Notes: generated by a model from the letters alone, not told the origin. A stretch of DNA of 64,000 nucleotides from Planctomycetota bacterium (GCA_020638695.1 JACKIB010000002.1:1-64000); one strand, 5' to 3'; positions 34,091 to 43,722 are shown, numbered from the stretch's first letter. Program-made: numbers and translations.

Positions 34091-36853
34091 CTACTTCACG
34101 TAGAGCCCCGCGTCCCCGCCGAGCAACCCGTCCGCGTCGACCCACGAGTCGAGGATGATCCCGGTCGCCGGATCTGCCAGCCGTTGGATCATGGTGGCAC
34201 TCAATGGCCCGGCCATGTTCGGCCGCGCAACGCCCACGCCGCTGCGTAGGCTCGGCCCCACGTTGCTCAGCATCGGGTGGTTGTTCGAGGCGTTCGACAC
34301 ACCGCTGTCGAGCACGATGCGGTCGAGGTTGTAGACCACCTTGGCAGCGGAGAAGTTGTCCTTCGGCGCCTTGCCGTCGCAACCCTTGCGGTCGACGTCG
34401 CCGTCGAGCGGATTCTGCGGACACCCGTCCTTGTCGAACAGGAACAGTCCACTGCCCAGTCCCGCGACCATGTGCACCCACACCGGCGAGTTCTTCTGGT
34501 TGCCGGGGTTCTTGCCGATGTGGTCCTTCAGCATGTCGAAGTCGAGGCTACCGAACAGGTTGCCCGCCATCTGGCTGCGGAAGGTGTTGTAGAGCGCACC
34601 GTACTGCGTGATCCCCTGAGTCGTCATGTGGCATGCGACGCAGTAGCGCGGCCCCTCGTTGGTCGAGTTGACCCGACCACGGATCGAGTGCGCCATCATC
34701 GCGTTGTGACCCAGTGCCGGGAACGTGCCCGGCTTGTCACCCTGCGTGTTGCGGTCCGCGAACGTGAACACGTCGGTGAACGCGCGTTTGCGATCGCGGT
34801 ACTTGAAGAACATCTTGGTGCTGGGGCTGAAGGTCCCGATCTTGTTGTCGACCCCCACTCCCAGCTGGAACGGCACCGGGGTCTGGTAGACGAAGTCCGC
34901 GGTGGCCTGGCGGAACACGATCCGCTCGCCGGTGATGTTGCTGAAGTTGTTGCCGGTGTTGTACTCGCCCGACAGGTGGCAACCGACGCACGAGTTCGAC
35001 CACGCCGAGTGGCACGACTCGCAGCTCATGTTGTCACCGTGGCTGAAGCCAGCCGGCGTCTTGCCGGTCTGCCGCGGCCCGATGCCGGTGGCAGTGTTGC
35101 CGTCGTCGCGCCCCATCGCGTAGCTGGCGCGCGGGTTGTAGATCAGCGCGTCGGTCACCGGGTTGCGCTTGCCACTGTCGACCACCGTGTCCTTGGTCTG
35201 CACCACGAAGTGCTTCTTGCCGGTCAGACGGCTGGTCAGCCAGAAGTGCCCATCGGGCTCCTTGACGACGTGGCGGAGCACCTGACCCGCGGCGTCGATC
35301 GCCAGCTCCTTGGTCGACCCATCGTAGGCGAGACCCGGCTTGCTCCCCGCGTAGGTGGTCGCCGAACCGTGGCAGCTGACGCACTTGATCGCGACCGCGT
35401 GCGACATGCGGCTCTTGACGTTGCCCTTGTCCGGGTTGTTGGTGTCGCCGCCGTGCAGGTCGAAGCTGCCGTGGCAGTCGATGCAACCCAGCCCTGCCTC
35501 GTAGTGCACGTCCGCCGGCGTGTCGTCACGGTTGTCGCCGTCGTAGTCCTCGAACAGGATGTACTGGTTGGCGTTGCGCCCGTTGAACTCGCGGTTGCGC
35601 ACCACGGGGTCGAACAAGCGCGTGTCCTTGGCGGTGTTGGTGAACTTCGTCGGCATCACCGGGTACTGCACCCCGCGCCGCAGGTCCTGGTTCTGGTCGA
35701 GACGGATTCCCCAGTACTGCATCACCGTGCGGTTGGATCCCTGGTGGCATCCCGCGCAGGTGTAGTCGTCGATCCCGTCCTGCTGCTGGCCGTTCGCCAG
35801 GGTGCGCTTCACGCTGCGGATCCGGTGCGACCGCACGTGCGCCCGCTCCGGCTGCTCGATGTCGGTCGGATCGAGCGGCTCGAGTTTGTTGACGTTGGGA
35901 TCCTTGCTGCGGCTGCGACCATCGAGGCTGTACGGCATGTGACATGCGGTGCAACCCGATGAGCGGTAGTCGCCGTAGCGGTTGTTGGCGCCGGCACTTC
36001 CGAGGTGGCAGTCGCCGCAGGTGAACGCGACCTGTTCGTGGAACAGGTTGGCCAGCGGTGATCCGGTGATCAACCGGTTGGTCGTCGCATCGCGTCCAGC
36101 CGGCAGTGCGCCGGCGTCGTACGCGGGGTTGTCGTGGATGTTGTTCCCGCCCTTCTTGCCGAACACGCTGAACACCGGGAACTCGATCAGCTCACCGACC
36201 GCCCCGGTGTTGTTCGGGTCGAGTGCGTAGGTCGGGTCGACCAGGGCGCGCCACGCCTTGTCCGCCGCGGTGTCCTCGTACAGACCCTGGTTGGCGACCA
36301 CCTCGTTGTCGACGCCGGCCGCGAACATCGCGCCGGACAGGATGCCGACCTCGGTCGCCAGCAGACTGCCGGACACCTTGTCGACGTGCGGCTTGTGGCA
36401 CGCCCCGCAGCTGCGCCCCTTGCCCACCACGCGAAGATCTCCCGGGTTGACGAACTGCAGGTAGTCGAGCGCCGTGTAGGTCTTGCCGCCGACCGTGTAG
36501 TCCGCGACCTTGTCGAGTCCGGCGAGCGTCAGACGGTTGAACCACGCGCCGTCGTCGTCGCGCTGGAACTCCTGATCCCCGATGCTCGGCGGCGCCGGAA
36601 CGTGGCTGGTCGCCTTGTCGCCACCCTGGTCGTTGCCGCCGTGGCAGGTCACACAGCTCAGCTGGTCGGCGTTGGGGAACGGGTGTGGGTTCTCGATACC
36701 CGGCCCCGCGTAGTCGGTGCCCTTGGATCCGTTGTGGCACTTCATGCAGGACGACGCAGCTGCCACCTGATCCCGGTTGCCAGACTCGACGCAGCTCGTG
36801 GCGCACAGCGCCAACACCGCGGCGACCAATTCCTTTCCTTTACGAAGCACCAT
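34091..36853 (-). CDS. Undecahaem c-type cytochrome, probable lipoprotein
   Basis: 920 residues from ATG 36853, chosen because the membrane signal and Cys21 (LALCATSC) start there. Eleven CxxCH haem sites are visible, from CMKCH near the N-terminus through CVTCH, CGACH, CGDCH, CTACH, CAGCH, CIDCH, CVSCH, CESCH and CVGCH to CVACH. The last ~220 residues have no haem site and end HPMLSNVGPSLRSGVGVARPNMAG. The size and possible lipid anchor fit a surface-exposed terminal cytochrome. It is the last cytochrome of the five-gene electron-transfer operon, 101 bp after the 7-haem gene. Confidence 0.85.
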   Translation of the reverse strand: MVLRKGKELVAAVLALCATSCVESGNRDQVAAASSCMKCHNGSKGTDYAGPGIENPHPFPNADQLSCVTCHGGNDQGGDKATSHVPAPPSIGDQEFQRDDDGAWFNRLTLAGLDKVADYTVGGKTYTALDYLQFVNPGDLRVVGKGRSCGACHKPHVDKVSGSLLATEVGILSGAMFAAGVDNEVVANQGLYEDTAADKAWRALVDPTYALDPNNTGAVGELIEFPVFSVFGKKGGNNIHDNPAYDAGALPAGRDATTNRLITGSPLANLFHEQVAFTCGDCHLGSAGANNRYGDYRSSGCTACHMPYSLDGRSRSKDPNVNKLEPLDPTDIEQPERAHVRSHRIRSVKRTLANGQQQDGIDDYTCAGCHQGSNRTVMQYWGIRLDQNQDLRRGVQYPVMPTKFTNTAKDTRLFDPVVRNREFNGRNANQYILFEDYDGDNRDDTPADVHYEAGLGCIDCHGSFDLHGGDTNNPDKGNVKSRMSHAVAIKCVSCHGSATTYAGSKPGLAYDGSTKELAIDAAGQVLRHVVKEPDGHFWLTSRLTGKKHFVVQTKDTVVDSGKRNPVTDALIYNPRASYAMGRDDGNTATGIGPRQTGKTPAGFSHGDNMSCESCHSAWSNSCVGCHLSGEYNTGNNFSNITGERIVFRQATADFVYQTPVPFQLGVGVDNKIGTFSPSTKMFFKYRDRKRAFTDVFTFADRNTQGDKPGTFPALGHNAMMAHSIRGRVNSTNEGPRYCVACHMTTQGITQYGALYNTFRSQMAGNLFGSLDFDMLKDHIGKNPGNQKNSPVWVHMVAGLGSGLFLFDKDGCPQNPLDGDVDRKGCDGKAPKDNFSAAKVVYNLDRIVLDSGVSNASNNHPMLSNVGPSLRSGVGVARPNMAGPLSATMIQRLADPATGIILDSWVDADGLLGGDAGLYVK

Positions 36854-36954
36854 GTTCAACCCGGCGGTACATCGTCCAGCTCGGGCGGATCTTGAACGGG
36901 GGGTCCGCGCATGAGACGGGCGCGGACCGACCGATGCCAACGCCACGGAACCGC

Positions 36955-37599
36955 TCACCGGATCACCGCCTGCCGCCAGCGGGTCGGCAAGTGGCAGCGG
37001 TTGCAGTTGGCAGTCCATCCGAGCCCGACGTGTGGTGGGTTCTTGGTAGCCGCCAAATCGTCCTGGTGGCAGGTCACGCAGCGGGTATCGGTCGGTTGGA
37101 AGTTGCCGACCAAACCGCCGGGGTGACACCGGTAGCACGAAGTTGCCGCGTGCGCCCCGGTCAGCGGGAAGCGGGTCTTGTTGTGCAGCTCGATCTGCCC
37201 GACCGGCTGCCAGGTGCGCTCTTGGTGGCACTTGGTACAGCGCGTGCCCAACTTGCCGTTGTGCCGATCTTCGTGACAACCGACGCAACCCTTGGCTTGG
37301 AATGTCTTCACCGGTCCGCGATCGTTGTGGCACCGCAGGCACATCGCGCGCCCGTGCGCCCCGTGTAGCGGCACCCCGGTGCGCTTCTCGTGATCGAACT
37401 GGAAGGTGGCCGTGAGCTCGTTCCACTTCTCGCCGACGTGACACAGCTTGCAGTCCGCGGGGAACGTGTCGTGTGGCAGCACCGGGCCGAGGCCTGCCCA
37501 CCAACGGTGGGTAGCCCCATCACCGGGACTCGGCGCGACACATGCGCCGACCAGCAAGGTGCCGAGAACCAGCTGCCACACTCTCTTGCTCGCGCGCAT
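36955..37599 (-). CDS. Heptahaem c-type cytochrome lipoprotein
   Basis: 214 residues with lipobox LVGAC. Seven CxxCH sites are visible: CKLCH, CLRCH, CVGCH, CTKCH, CYRCH, CVTCH and CNRCH. Extra histidines at LHGAHGRAM and LTGAHAAT provide distal ligands, as in the cytochrome c7 / doubled-CxxCH families. Its ATG shares one base with the stop of the beta-barrel gene (TGATG), so the two are translationally coupled. A small multihaem lipoprotein coupled to a barrel is what a porin-cytochrome conduit would need as its inner or outer partner. Confidence 0.87.
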   Translation of the reverse strand: MRASKRVWQLVLGTLLVGACVAPSPGDGATHRWWAGLGPVLPHDTFPADCKLCHVGEKWNELTATFQFDHEKRTGVPLHGAHGRAMCLRCHNDRGPVKTFQAKGCVGCHEDRHNGKLGTRCTKCHQERTWQPVGQIELHNKTRFPLTGAHAATSCYRCHPGGLVGNFQPTDTRCVTCHQDDLAATKNPPHVGLGWTANCNRCHLPTRWRQAVIR

Positions 37600-39263
37600 C
37601 AGAAGCCTCGCTGCAGATAGACGCCCAGGGTCCAGGCGAAGTCCTCGTCGAACAGGTGCGCTTCGCCGCGCACCGAGCAATCCCACCCGGTGTCGGTTCG
37701 GAAGCTCCGTGCGACCCGCAAGCGGTGTTGGATCAGGTCGTCGAGCGTCGACGGGTAGTTGTCGTAGTGCCGGTAGGCAACCTCGTACAGCAGGTCCCAA
37801 CCACCATCTGCCCGCATCTGCGTGCAGGAGATCCGCACGCCGGCGTCGCTGGTGAACTCGCCGAGGGTCGCGAAGCCGGTGAAGTCGACTCGTGCGCCGG
37901 CGACCACATCGGGGATCGAGATGCCCGCCTCGCCGAACCCGCCAGTATCGGCCTGGCTCTGCCAAACCCCGACCTCGCCGTGCAGCCGGCGACCGGATTT
38001 GCCGCTCTGCCAACCGCCGAGCGACAGACGGTTGAAGTAGCTGTCGGCCAGGTCCTGCGCCAACAGCGGCTGGAACTCCCAGCGCAGCATCTCGGGGAAG
38101 ACCGCGCGACGGAACGTCACGTCGACCCCGCTGCCACCCCACTGGCGCGTCAGCGTGACCCACGCCTGCGAGACGTCGAAGTCACGGCTCTTCACCTTGT
38201 CCTTGCCGTCGTAGATGTCGAGCCACACCGCGCCGTTCAGCTGCCAGGCGTCCGCCGGCAGGTAGCGGATCTTGCCCAGCAGGAGGTCGCGGTCGGCACG
38301 ACCGCTGTGGAAGGTCTTCTGGAACGCGCCAGTCACTACCAGCTCCTCGGCGGTTCCGGAGACCCACTCGTAGTAGACGGCGAGCTGGAAGTCCTTGCCG
38401 GATTCGAAGTCGTCGTCCGGCTGGGGCATGAAGCCCGCACTCGCACCGAAGCGGTCGCCATTCCGGCGCCGCATGCCCCACTCCGCGCCGTCCAAGACCT
38501 GAAGCTCGGGCACGCCGTGTTGCAGAAAGCGGCCGATCTCCCAGCGGGTGGCGTCGAACCGCGTGCCACCGTGGAAGTACGACAGACTGCGCACCAACAG
38601 GTCGTTGCCCTCGTTCTCGTTCTGTTCGGTGCGGTGATCGAACTCGCCGTCGAACTTGATTCCGCCGCCGTGGCCGAACGGATTCTCGACTCGGAGGCTC
38701 GTGCCGGCGCGCAGGAACGAGTTGGCGAAGCTGTCGTGGGTTCGCGTCAGGTCGCCGATCAAGAACACTCGTCCGCTCAGCGTCGCACCCCGCTCTGCCG
38801 GGCGGAGCGGGCGCTGCGCGCCGAGCAAGGGCATGCCAGGCTTCCAGCTCTCGTCCTTGTTGCGCCACTTCCCGGTCCCCTCGGTGCCGGGCTCGGTGGC
38901 AGTCTTCGGCTTGGTCTCCGGCGACGGCTGCCGCGGCGCGAAACGACTCTCCGGGACGTCGACTTCGCCGCGAGTCCCGGGCGGAAGCACGGCGCGCTCG
39001 TCCTGCAGGCCGACCACCGCGCTGCGTTCCGAGGCCTTGACCACGACACCGCGGAACGACCCGCCGGCGCGCGGAAAGAACGTCACCATGTCGCCGCGAC
39101 GCACCTGATCGCGCTCGCCGCGGTCGACCACCACCATCGCAGCTTGTCCCCGCGAGCTGACGCGGAGCGCCACCTTGCGGACCGTCCCCGCGTCCTGCGC
39201 AGCCGCGCCGCTCCACGGCACGAGTGCTACCAACAACCCCAGAGTGAAGCGGTGTGCGCTCAT
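37599..39263 (-). CDS. Outer-membrane beta-barrel protein of a porin-cytochrome conduit (candidate)
   Basis: 554 residues from ATG 39263, with a signal peptide (LVALVPWSGAAAQ). The longer reading frame upstream overlaps the 23-haem gene and is not used. Residues 28-105 form a small beta domain with basic loops, followed by a Pro/Lys/Thr linker. From about 170 the sequence alternates in amphipathic strands with aromatic girdles (LLYEVAYRHYDNY, FQLAVYYEWV) and ends in a C-terminal Phe (GVYLQRGF), the classic BAM signal. It overlaps the 23-haem gene by 4 nt and the 7-haem gene by 1 nt. It would sheath the haem wire across the outer membrane (inference). Confidence 0.75.
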   Translation of the reverse strand: MSAHRFTLGLLVALVPWSGAAAQDAGTVRKVALRVSSRGQAAMVVVDRGERDQVRRGDMVTFFPRAGGSFRGVVVKASERSAVVGLQDERAVLPPGTRGEVDVPESRFAPRQPSPETKPKTATEPGTEGTGKWRNKDESWKPGMPLLGAQRPLRPAERGATLSGRVFLIGDLTRTHDSFANSFLRAGTSLRVENPFGHGGGIKFDGEFDHRTEQNENEGNDLLVRSLSYFHGGTRFDATRWEIGRFLQHGVPELQVLDGAEWGMRRRNGDRFGASAGFMPQPDDDFESGKDFQLAVYYEWVSGTAEELVVTGAFQKTFHSGRADRDLLLGKIRYLPADAWQLNGAVWLDIYDGKDKVKSRDFDVSQAWVTLTRQWGGSGVDVTFRRAVFPEMLRWEFQPLLAQDLADSYFNRLSLGGWQSGKSGRRLHGEVGVWQSQADTGGFGEAGISIPDVVAGARVDFTGFATLGEFTSDAGVRISCTQMRADGGWDLLYEVAYRHYDNYPSTLDDLIQHRLRVARSFRTDTGWDCSVRGEAHLFDEDFAWTLGVYLQRGF

Positions 39264-41329
39264 CGGTCCTTTCGCTTGGTGCGGCTGAAGGGGTCGTCGT
39301 GGGCCGGGTGGCAGGCGATGCAGTCGGTGCGCTTGGGCCGGTAGCGGACCATCGCCTGGTCGCCCTTGCCCTCGACCTTGTGGCACTTGGCGCAGGCGAC
39401 ACCCTTGTGGCGCTTGCCGAGTCGGAAGCGCGACTGCAGCTCGTGGTCGAAGCGGACTTCTTGGAAGCGCTGTGTGCTCTGGTGGCACTTCGCGCAATCG
39501 GTGGCACCGCCGCGCTCGAATTGCCCGCGGTGTGGATCGCGGTGGCAGTCGGCGCAGCGCGTACCCTTGGCGGGCCGGAAGGTGCGTCCCGATGGATCGG
39601 GTGCGTTCAGCGGCGCGTGGCACGCGGTGCACGACGCCTTGGCGTGCGCTCCGGTGAGTGCGAAGCCGGTCCACGTGGCGTGGTCGAAACCGGTCGGGAA
39701 GGCGCGGAACGACGACTCGACGTGGCAACGGGCACACCCCGTGCGACCCGCGATGGTCGCTGGGTGGCGCGCCGTGTCGAAGCGGCCGCGGTGCGGATCC
39801 GCGTGGCAGGTGACACAGCCGCGGAACACGCCGTAGCGTGCGGCGACGCGGCCGAAAGTGCGACCCGCAGCATCCGGTTTGGCAGTCTTGGCGTGGCAGC
39901 TTTCGCAAGTCGACTGGGAGTGTGCTCCGCGCAGCGCGAAGCCGGTCCAGCGGGCGTGGTCGAAGCCGTCAGTCGGCAACGCGGAGAACGCGGTGGTGGC
40001 GTGGCAGCGGGCGCAGTCGCCGTGCGGGTGCGGCGCGAGGCCGGCCAGGGTCTTCTGGAAGAACCCGCCGTGGGCATCGGTGTGGCACTTCGCGCAGGTG
40101 TCGTCGGTACCGCGGAACGCGCGCGCGGCGCCGGCCACCGGGTCGACGTGGCAGCGGTTGCAGTCCGCCTCCAGGTGGCGTCCGGTGAGCGGCAGCTTGG
40201 TGCTGGCGTGCCGCTCCGCGGTGAAGCCGTGCGGCTTGAAGTGCTTGGAGTCGTGGCAGGTGACGCAGGTCGCCGCCGCCGCCGGTCCGGTGCCGAACTG
40301 GCCACCGTGCGGGTCCTGGTGGCAACTGCCGCAGCTCGACGCGCCGCGACCCGGGTAGCGCGCCGCGAAGCTCGACTCGGCCGCGGTGTGGCAGCTCGCA
40401 CACTTCACCTTGGCGTGCGGCTCGGCCAACGCGAACCCGCTCAGAGCGTGCTGAGACGCCGTGACCGTGACCCGCTCGCCGCGGAAGCCGCCGTGGGCAG
40501 CGGCGTGACACTTGGCGCAGCTGGCCCCGGGAGCCACACCCTCGAGCTTCGCCACGCCTTCGACGAAGCTCGGATTGTGCGGCGACTGGTGGCAATCGGC
40601 GCACAACCGCGGCGCCACCGAGCGACCGCGGCCCAACGACTCCAGGCCGTGCTCGCCGGTAGCGTGGCAGGTCCGACAGGTGGCGCGACCGTGCGCTCCG
40701 TCGAGCACGAGGTGGCGCTCGTGACCGTCCGCGTGCAGGCGGTCGAACGACTCCTGACCGTGACACGACGCACAAGCGAGTTTCATGCGACCCTCGTGCG
40801 CGTCGCGGTGGCACGCCGCACAACCCTTCTGCAGCCCCAGGTAGCGCTTCGCCCCCTCCGGCAGCTCGACGGCTTCGGCGTGCACGTGGCACTTGGTGCA
40901 CGCTAGCTGTAGGTGGCGACCGGCCATCGCGAATCCGATGCTGTCGTGCTTGAATGCCTTCACGTCGGCGAATCCCGCGAGTGCGAAGCTCCGCTGGTTG
41001 ACCATCACGAACCGCTCACCGTGGTGGTCCGTGTGGCACCGGGCGCACTCCTTCGCTCTATCGGCCGGCAGGTGACCGTGCAGGCCGGTTCCGTTGCCGA
41101 GATCGGTCTCGATCTCGCGGTGGCACACCAGGCAGGACTGCGTCATGGTGCGGAACCAGCCCCCATGGCATGCGCTGCAACGGTTCCAACCCCTGAGCTT
41201 GGCGTCCCGTTGGTGGACTGACGCAAGTGGTCCTGGAGCGGTCTTGGTCAGATCGCCGAGCGTGAAGTAGAGCACCCCACCGGTCGACAGCAGGGTGATC
41301 CACAGCTTGGGGTTGCGCAGCCCCCTCAT
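39260..41329 (-). CDS. 23-haem c-type cytochrome, membrane-anchored
   Basis: 689 residues carrying 23 CxxCH motifs, on average one per 30 residues. An N-terminal membrane segment (LWITLLSTGGVLYFTLGDLT) is uncleaved or a signal anchor. Repeated blocks of the form FDHARWTGFALRGAHSQSTC and FDHATWTGFALTGAHAKASC show growth by internal duplication, and the upstream HxxxxL/AGxH histidines act as distal ligands. This is a doubled-CxxCH type wire protein, likely spanning the periplasm. It overlaps the flavoprotein gene (41326) and the barrel gene (39263) by 4 nt each. Confidence 0.92.
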   Translation of the reverse strand: MRGLRNPKLWITLLSTGGVLYFTLGDLTKTAPGPLASVHQRDAKLRGWNRCSACHGGWFRTMTQSCLVCHREIETDLGNGTGLHGHLPADRAKECARCHTDHHGERFVMVNQRSFALAGFADVKAFKHDSIGFAMAGRHLQLACTKCHVHAEAVELPEGAKRYLGLQKGCAACHRDAHEGRMKLACASCHGQESFDRLHADGHERHLVLDGAHGRATCRTCHATGEHGLESLGRGRSVAPRLCADCHQSPHNPSFVEGVAKLEGVAPGASCAKCHAAAHGGFRGERVTVTASQHALSGFALAEPHAKVKCASCHTAAESSFAARYPGRGASSCGSCHQDPHGGQFGTGPAAAATCVTCHDSKHFKPHGFTAERHASTKLPLTGRHLEADCNRCHVDPVAGAARAFRGTDDTCAKCHTDAHGGFFQKTLAGLAPHPHGDCARCHATTAFSALPTDGFDHARWTGFALRGAHSQSTCESCHAKTAKPDAAGRTFGRVAARYGVFRGCVTCHADPHRGRFDTARHPATIAGRTGCARCHVESSFRAFPTGFDHATWTGFALTGAHAKASCTACHAPLNAPDPSGRTFRPAKGTRCADCHRDPHRGQFERGGATDCAKCHQSTQRFQEVRFDHELQSRFRLGKRHKGVACAKCHKVEGKGDQAMVRYRPKRTDCIACHPAHDDPFSRTKRKDR

Positions 41330-43548
41330 CCGACCCCCCGTGACAGGACGGAGCCGTAGGTCAGCGCGTGCACCGCGTGGACCACCACCAGCAACACCAT
41401 CAACGCCGCGACCCAGCGGTGCAGGTAGCGCCAGGTGCCCAGCACCGCGCGCAGATCCTCGAAGTGCGCTGCCGCGGTCGCATTCGCGAAAGCACGGCGA
41501 GCCAACGCAACCGTCGCGCCGAGCTGCTCATCGGCGATTCCGCGCCGATGAGCTTCGCCGCGCAGTCGCTCGAGCAGGCGCGACAACTGCACCTGGACCC
41601 CGCACATGCCGAGCAAGCGGCCGAGGAAGGAGCTGTGCCACTGCCGCTGGTCGATTGCGGTCTTCACCTGATCGCGGGCGAACATCCCGAAGCCGTGCGA
41701 ATCGCCGGTCGAATTCCACTGCGCGGCCAGCGCGTCGATCTCGGCGCGGATCTCCGTCAACTCGAGTTCCCGACCGTTCGCTGCCCGAGGCACGATCGCG
41801 TACAGGTAGCGGCCCGCGGCTCCGGTAAGCAGCAGCACGAGCAGCGCCCAGAACGCGTGCCCGCCCGGGGTGTCCCCGGGGCGCATCGCCGCGTGCACCA
41901 AGGTGCACAACAGGGCCAGAACGCCGGTCGCGACGTGGCTGGTCATCCAGCCGCGTAGTGTGCCGAAGCGGATCCCCAGGACCTTCCCGCGGCGCAGTAG
42001 GTAGGCGAGGTTGACCAGGATCAGCAACACCGCGGCGATGCCGAACGCGAGCCCCAGCCCCATGCCCGGTCGCAGCAGCGAGTGCTTCGCGTGGGTGGGG
42101 CGATGCTCGGCCGCCAGGCCGTAGTAGTCGCCGTGCCACAACACCCAACCGACCACGGACACGGTGAGCGCCAGCGTGACCGCCAAGACCCGAACCAGAC
42201 CCGTGCCACTGCGCTCTTCCCGCTCGACAGGAGTCGACGCGTGGTCGAACGTGATGCCGGCGCCGCGGAGCAGGTCGAACGGCGGCACCCCGCCGACCAT
42301 CACGAACACCTCGTCGTTGTCGAGTGTCTCGGCGCCGCGCTCGGCAGTGCGCAGCCGGACGGTGTCCGGCGTGATCTCTTCGACTTCGCTCTCCAGCAGC
42401 AGTCGGATGCGACCGTCCGCAACTCGCTCGTGGAGCCGTTCTTCGTTGCGCGCACGGATGCGGAAGAAGCTCTGCTTGCGGTACGACAGGGTCACCTGGT
42501 TACCGGGCTGCTCGCTGAGCCCCAGCGCCGTCTCGACCGCGCTGTCGCCACCACCGACGACCAGGATCCTCCGGCCGCGGTACGAACTCGCCTCCATCAG
42601 GCCGTACGCCACCTTGGGCAGCTCCTCCCCCTGCACGCCGAGCTTGCGCGGCACACCGCGCCGGCCGATCGCCAGACAGACGTGACGGGCCACGAACACA
42701 TCCGACTCGGTGCGAACTGCCAGACACCCGTCGCGCTGCCGCTCGACCCCGGTGAACACCTGCCCGTGGGCGATCGACGGCCGGTGCTCGGCGACGATCG
42801 CGGTCCAGGTGTCCATCAGCTCCTCCTTGGTGTAGGTGGAACGCCGCAGTCGACCGACCATCGGCATCTCGATCGGCTGGGTCATCACCAGCTTGCGGCG
42901 CGGGTAGCGCGCCACCGTTCCGCCGAGCTCCAGCTCCTTCTCGATCACCAGGCAGCGCAATCCGAGTCGCTGCGCCTCCAGCGCACACGCCAGACCCGCC
43001 GGGCCGGCACCGACCACGCACAGGTCCCAGGGGTCATCGACGCTGCCCGACTCGTCGGTTCGGCGAGCCACCTCGCGCGCAACCGCGACCCCGTGGTCGA
43101 CCGCGGTCTTGATCAAGGCGTGCGCAGTGACTTCGCCGGCGAGGAACAACCCGGGGACCCCGGCGGCCTCGAGGTTGGTATCGATCACCGGCACGTCGTC
43201 GCGCTTCGACAGATCGCCCAGCGTCACCGTGATGGCGCCGGCCGGACATTCACGCGCGCAAGCCGCGACACCCACGCACCGCGCACCGTTGACCACCATC
43301 GCCTGGCCGTGCACCACGTCGAGCACGCCGTCCTCGGGGCAAACCGCCACACAGGTGGCACAGCCGAGGCAACGCGACAGGTCGATCACCGGGTGCTGCA
43401 GCTGCGCCGCGGCACTGCCTTGTCGCAGCGCCTGCTCGCGGGCGGCGACCGAACGGGCCATTCGCCCGAGCTCGGCCCGGCGCGCCAGCGATGCGGCGAG
43501 CCAGAGCCCGAGCCCGAGGACCAGGATGCCCAGGATCGCCCAGCTCAC
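41326..43548 (-). CDS. Membrane ferredoxin / FAD-NAD(P) oxidoreductase / cytochrome-b-like fusion
   Basis: 740 residues. There is an N-terminal membrane segment (1-21), then a dicluster ferredoxin domain. Cluster 1 is complete (Cys60, 63, 66, 70). Cluster 2 has Cys91, Val94, Cys97 and Cys101, lacking one cysteine, so a [3Fe-4S] or altered cluster is possible. Next comes the segment PGLFLAGEV, normally at the end of thioredoxin-reductase-like flavoproteins, here placed before the FAD motif VVGAGPAG (179-186). The NAD(P) motif VVGGGDSAVE follows. After residue 430 there are about five membrane helices with paired histidines (SHVATG, TLVHAAMRPG, LHRW, VVVHAVHAL), which suggest haem b. It would pass electrons from NAD(P)H or ferredoxin to the 23-haem cytochrome. 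Confidence 0.85.
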   Translation of the reverse strand: MSWAILGILVLGLGLWLAASLARRAELGRMARSVAAREQALRQGSAAAQLQHPVIDLSRCLGCATCVAVCPEDGVLDVVHGQAMVVNGARCVGVAACARECPAGAITVTLGDLSKRDDVPVIDTNLEAAGVPGLFLAGEVTAHALIKTAVDHGVAVAREVARRTDESGSVDDPWDLCVVGAGPAGLACALEAQRLGLRCLVIEKELELGGTVARYPRRKLVMTQPIEMPMVGRLRRSTYTKEELMDTWTAIVAEHRPSIAHGQVFTGVERQRDGCLAVRTESDVFVARHVCLAIGRRGVPRKLGVQGEELPKVAYGLMEASSYRGRRILVVGGGDSAVETALGLSEQPGNQVTLSYRKQSFFRIRARNEERLHERVADGRIRLLLESEVEEITPDTVRLRTAERGAETLDNDEVFVMVGGVPPFDLLRGAGITFDHASTPVEREERSGTGLVRVLAVTLALTVSVVGWVLWHGDYYGLAAEHRPTHAKHSLLRPGMGLGLAFGIAAVLLILVNLAYLLRRGKVLGIRFGTLRGWMTSHVATGVLALLCTLVHAAMRPGDTPGGHAFWALLVLLLTGAAGRYLYAIVPRAANGRELELTEIRAEIDALAAQWNSTGDSHGFGMFARDQVKTAIDQRQWHSSFLGRLLGMCGVQVQLSRLLERLRGEAHRRGIADEQLGATVALARRAFANATAAAHFEDLRAVLGTWRYLHRWVAALMVLLVVVHAVHALTYGSVLSRGVG

Positions 43549-43557
43549 CGCGCCACG

Positions 43558-43722
43558 GGTTGGTTGTCGCCGACGCTCCTTGCATGCGTCGGCGAGTCAT
43601 GCGGTTCACTCGCAAGGAGCTGCGACGAGACGATTTGTTGGTGGATGGACCGAGAAGCTGCAGCGCCGCGAGTCAGCCGCAGGGCCGACGACATCGGAGG
43701 GGAACTTCGGCGACACCCCACT
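43558..43722. repeat. Family B MITE-like element B2
   Basis: A 165-bp unit whose inner end is only 9 nt from the start codon of the flavoprotein gene. It shares with B3, at a fixed 165-bp offset, gagtcatgcggttc, ctcgcaaggagctgcgacga and ttgttggtgga. Its right terminal repeat, gaacttcggcgacaccccact, is the inverse of the B3 left end. The left end is degenerate (about 15 of 23 bases match). Confidence 0.82.
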
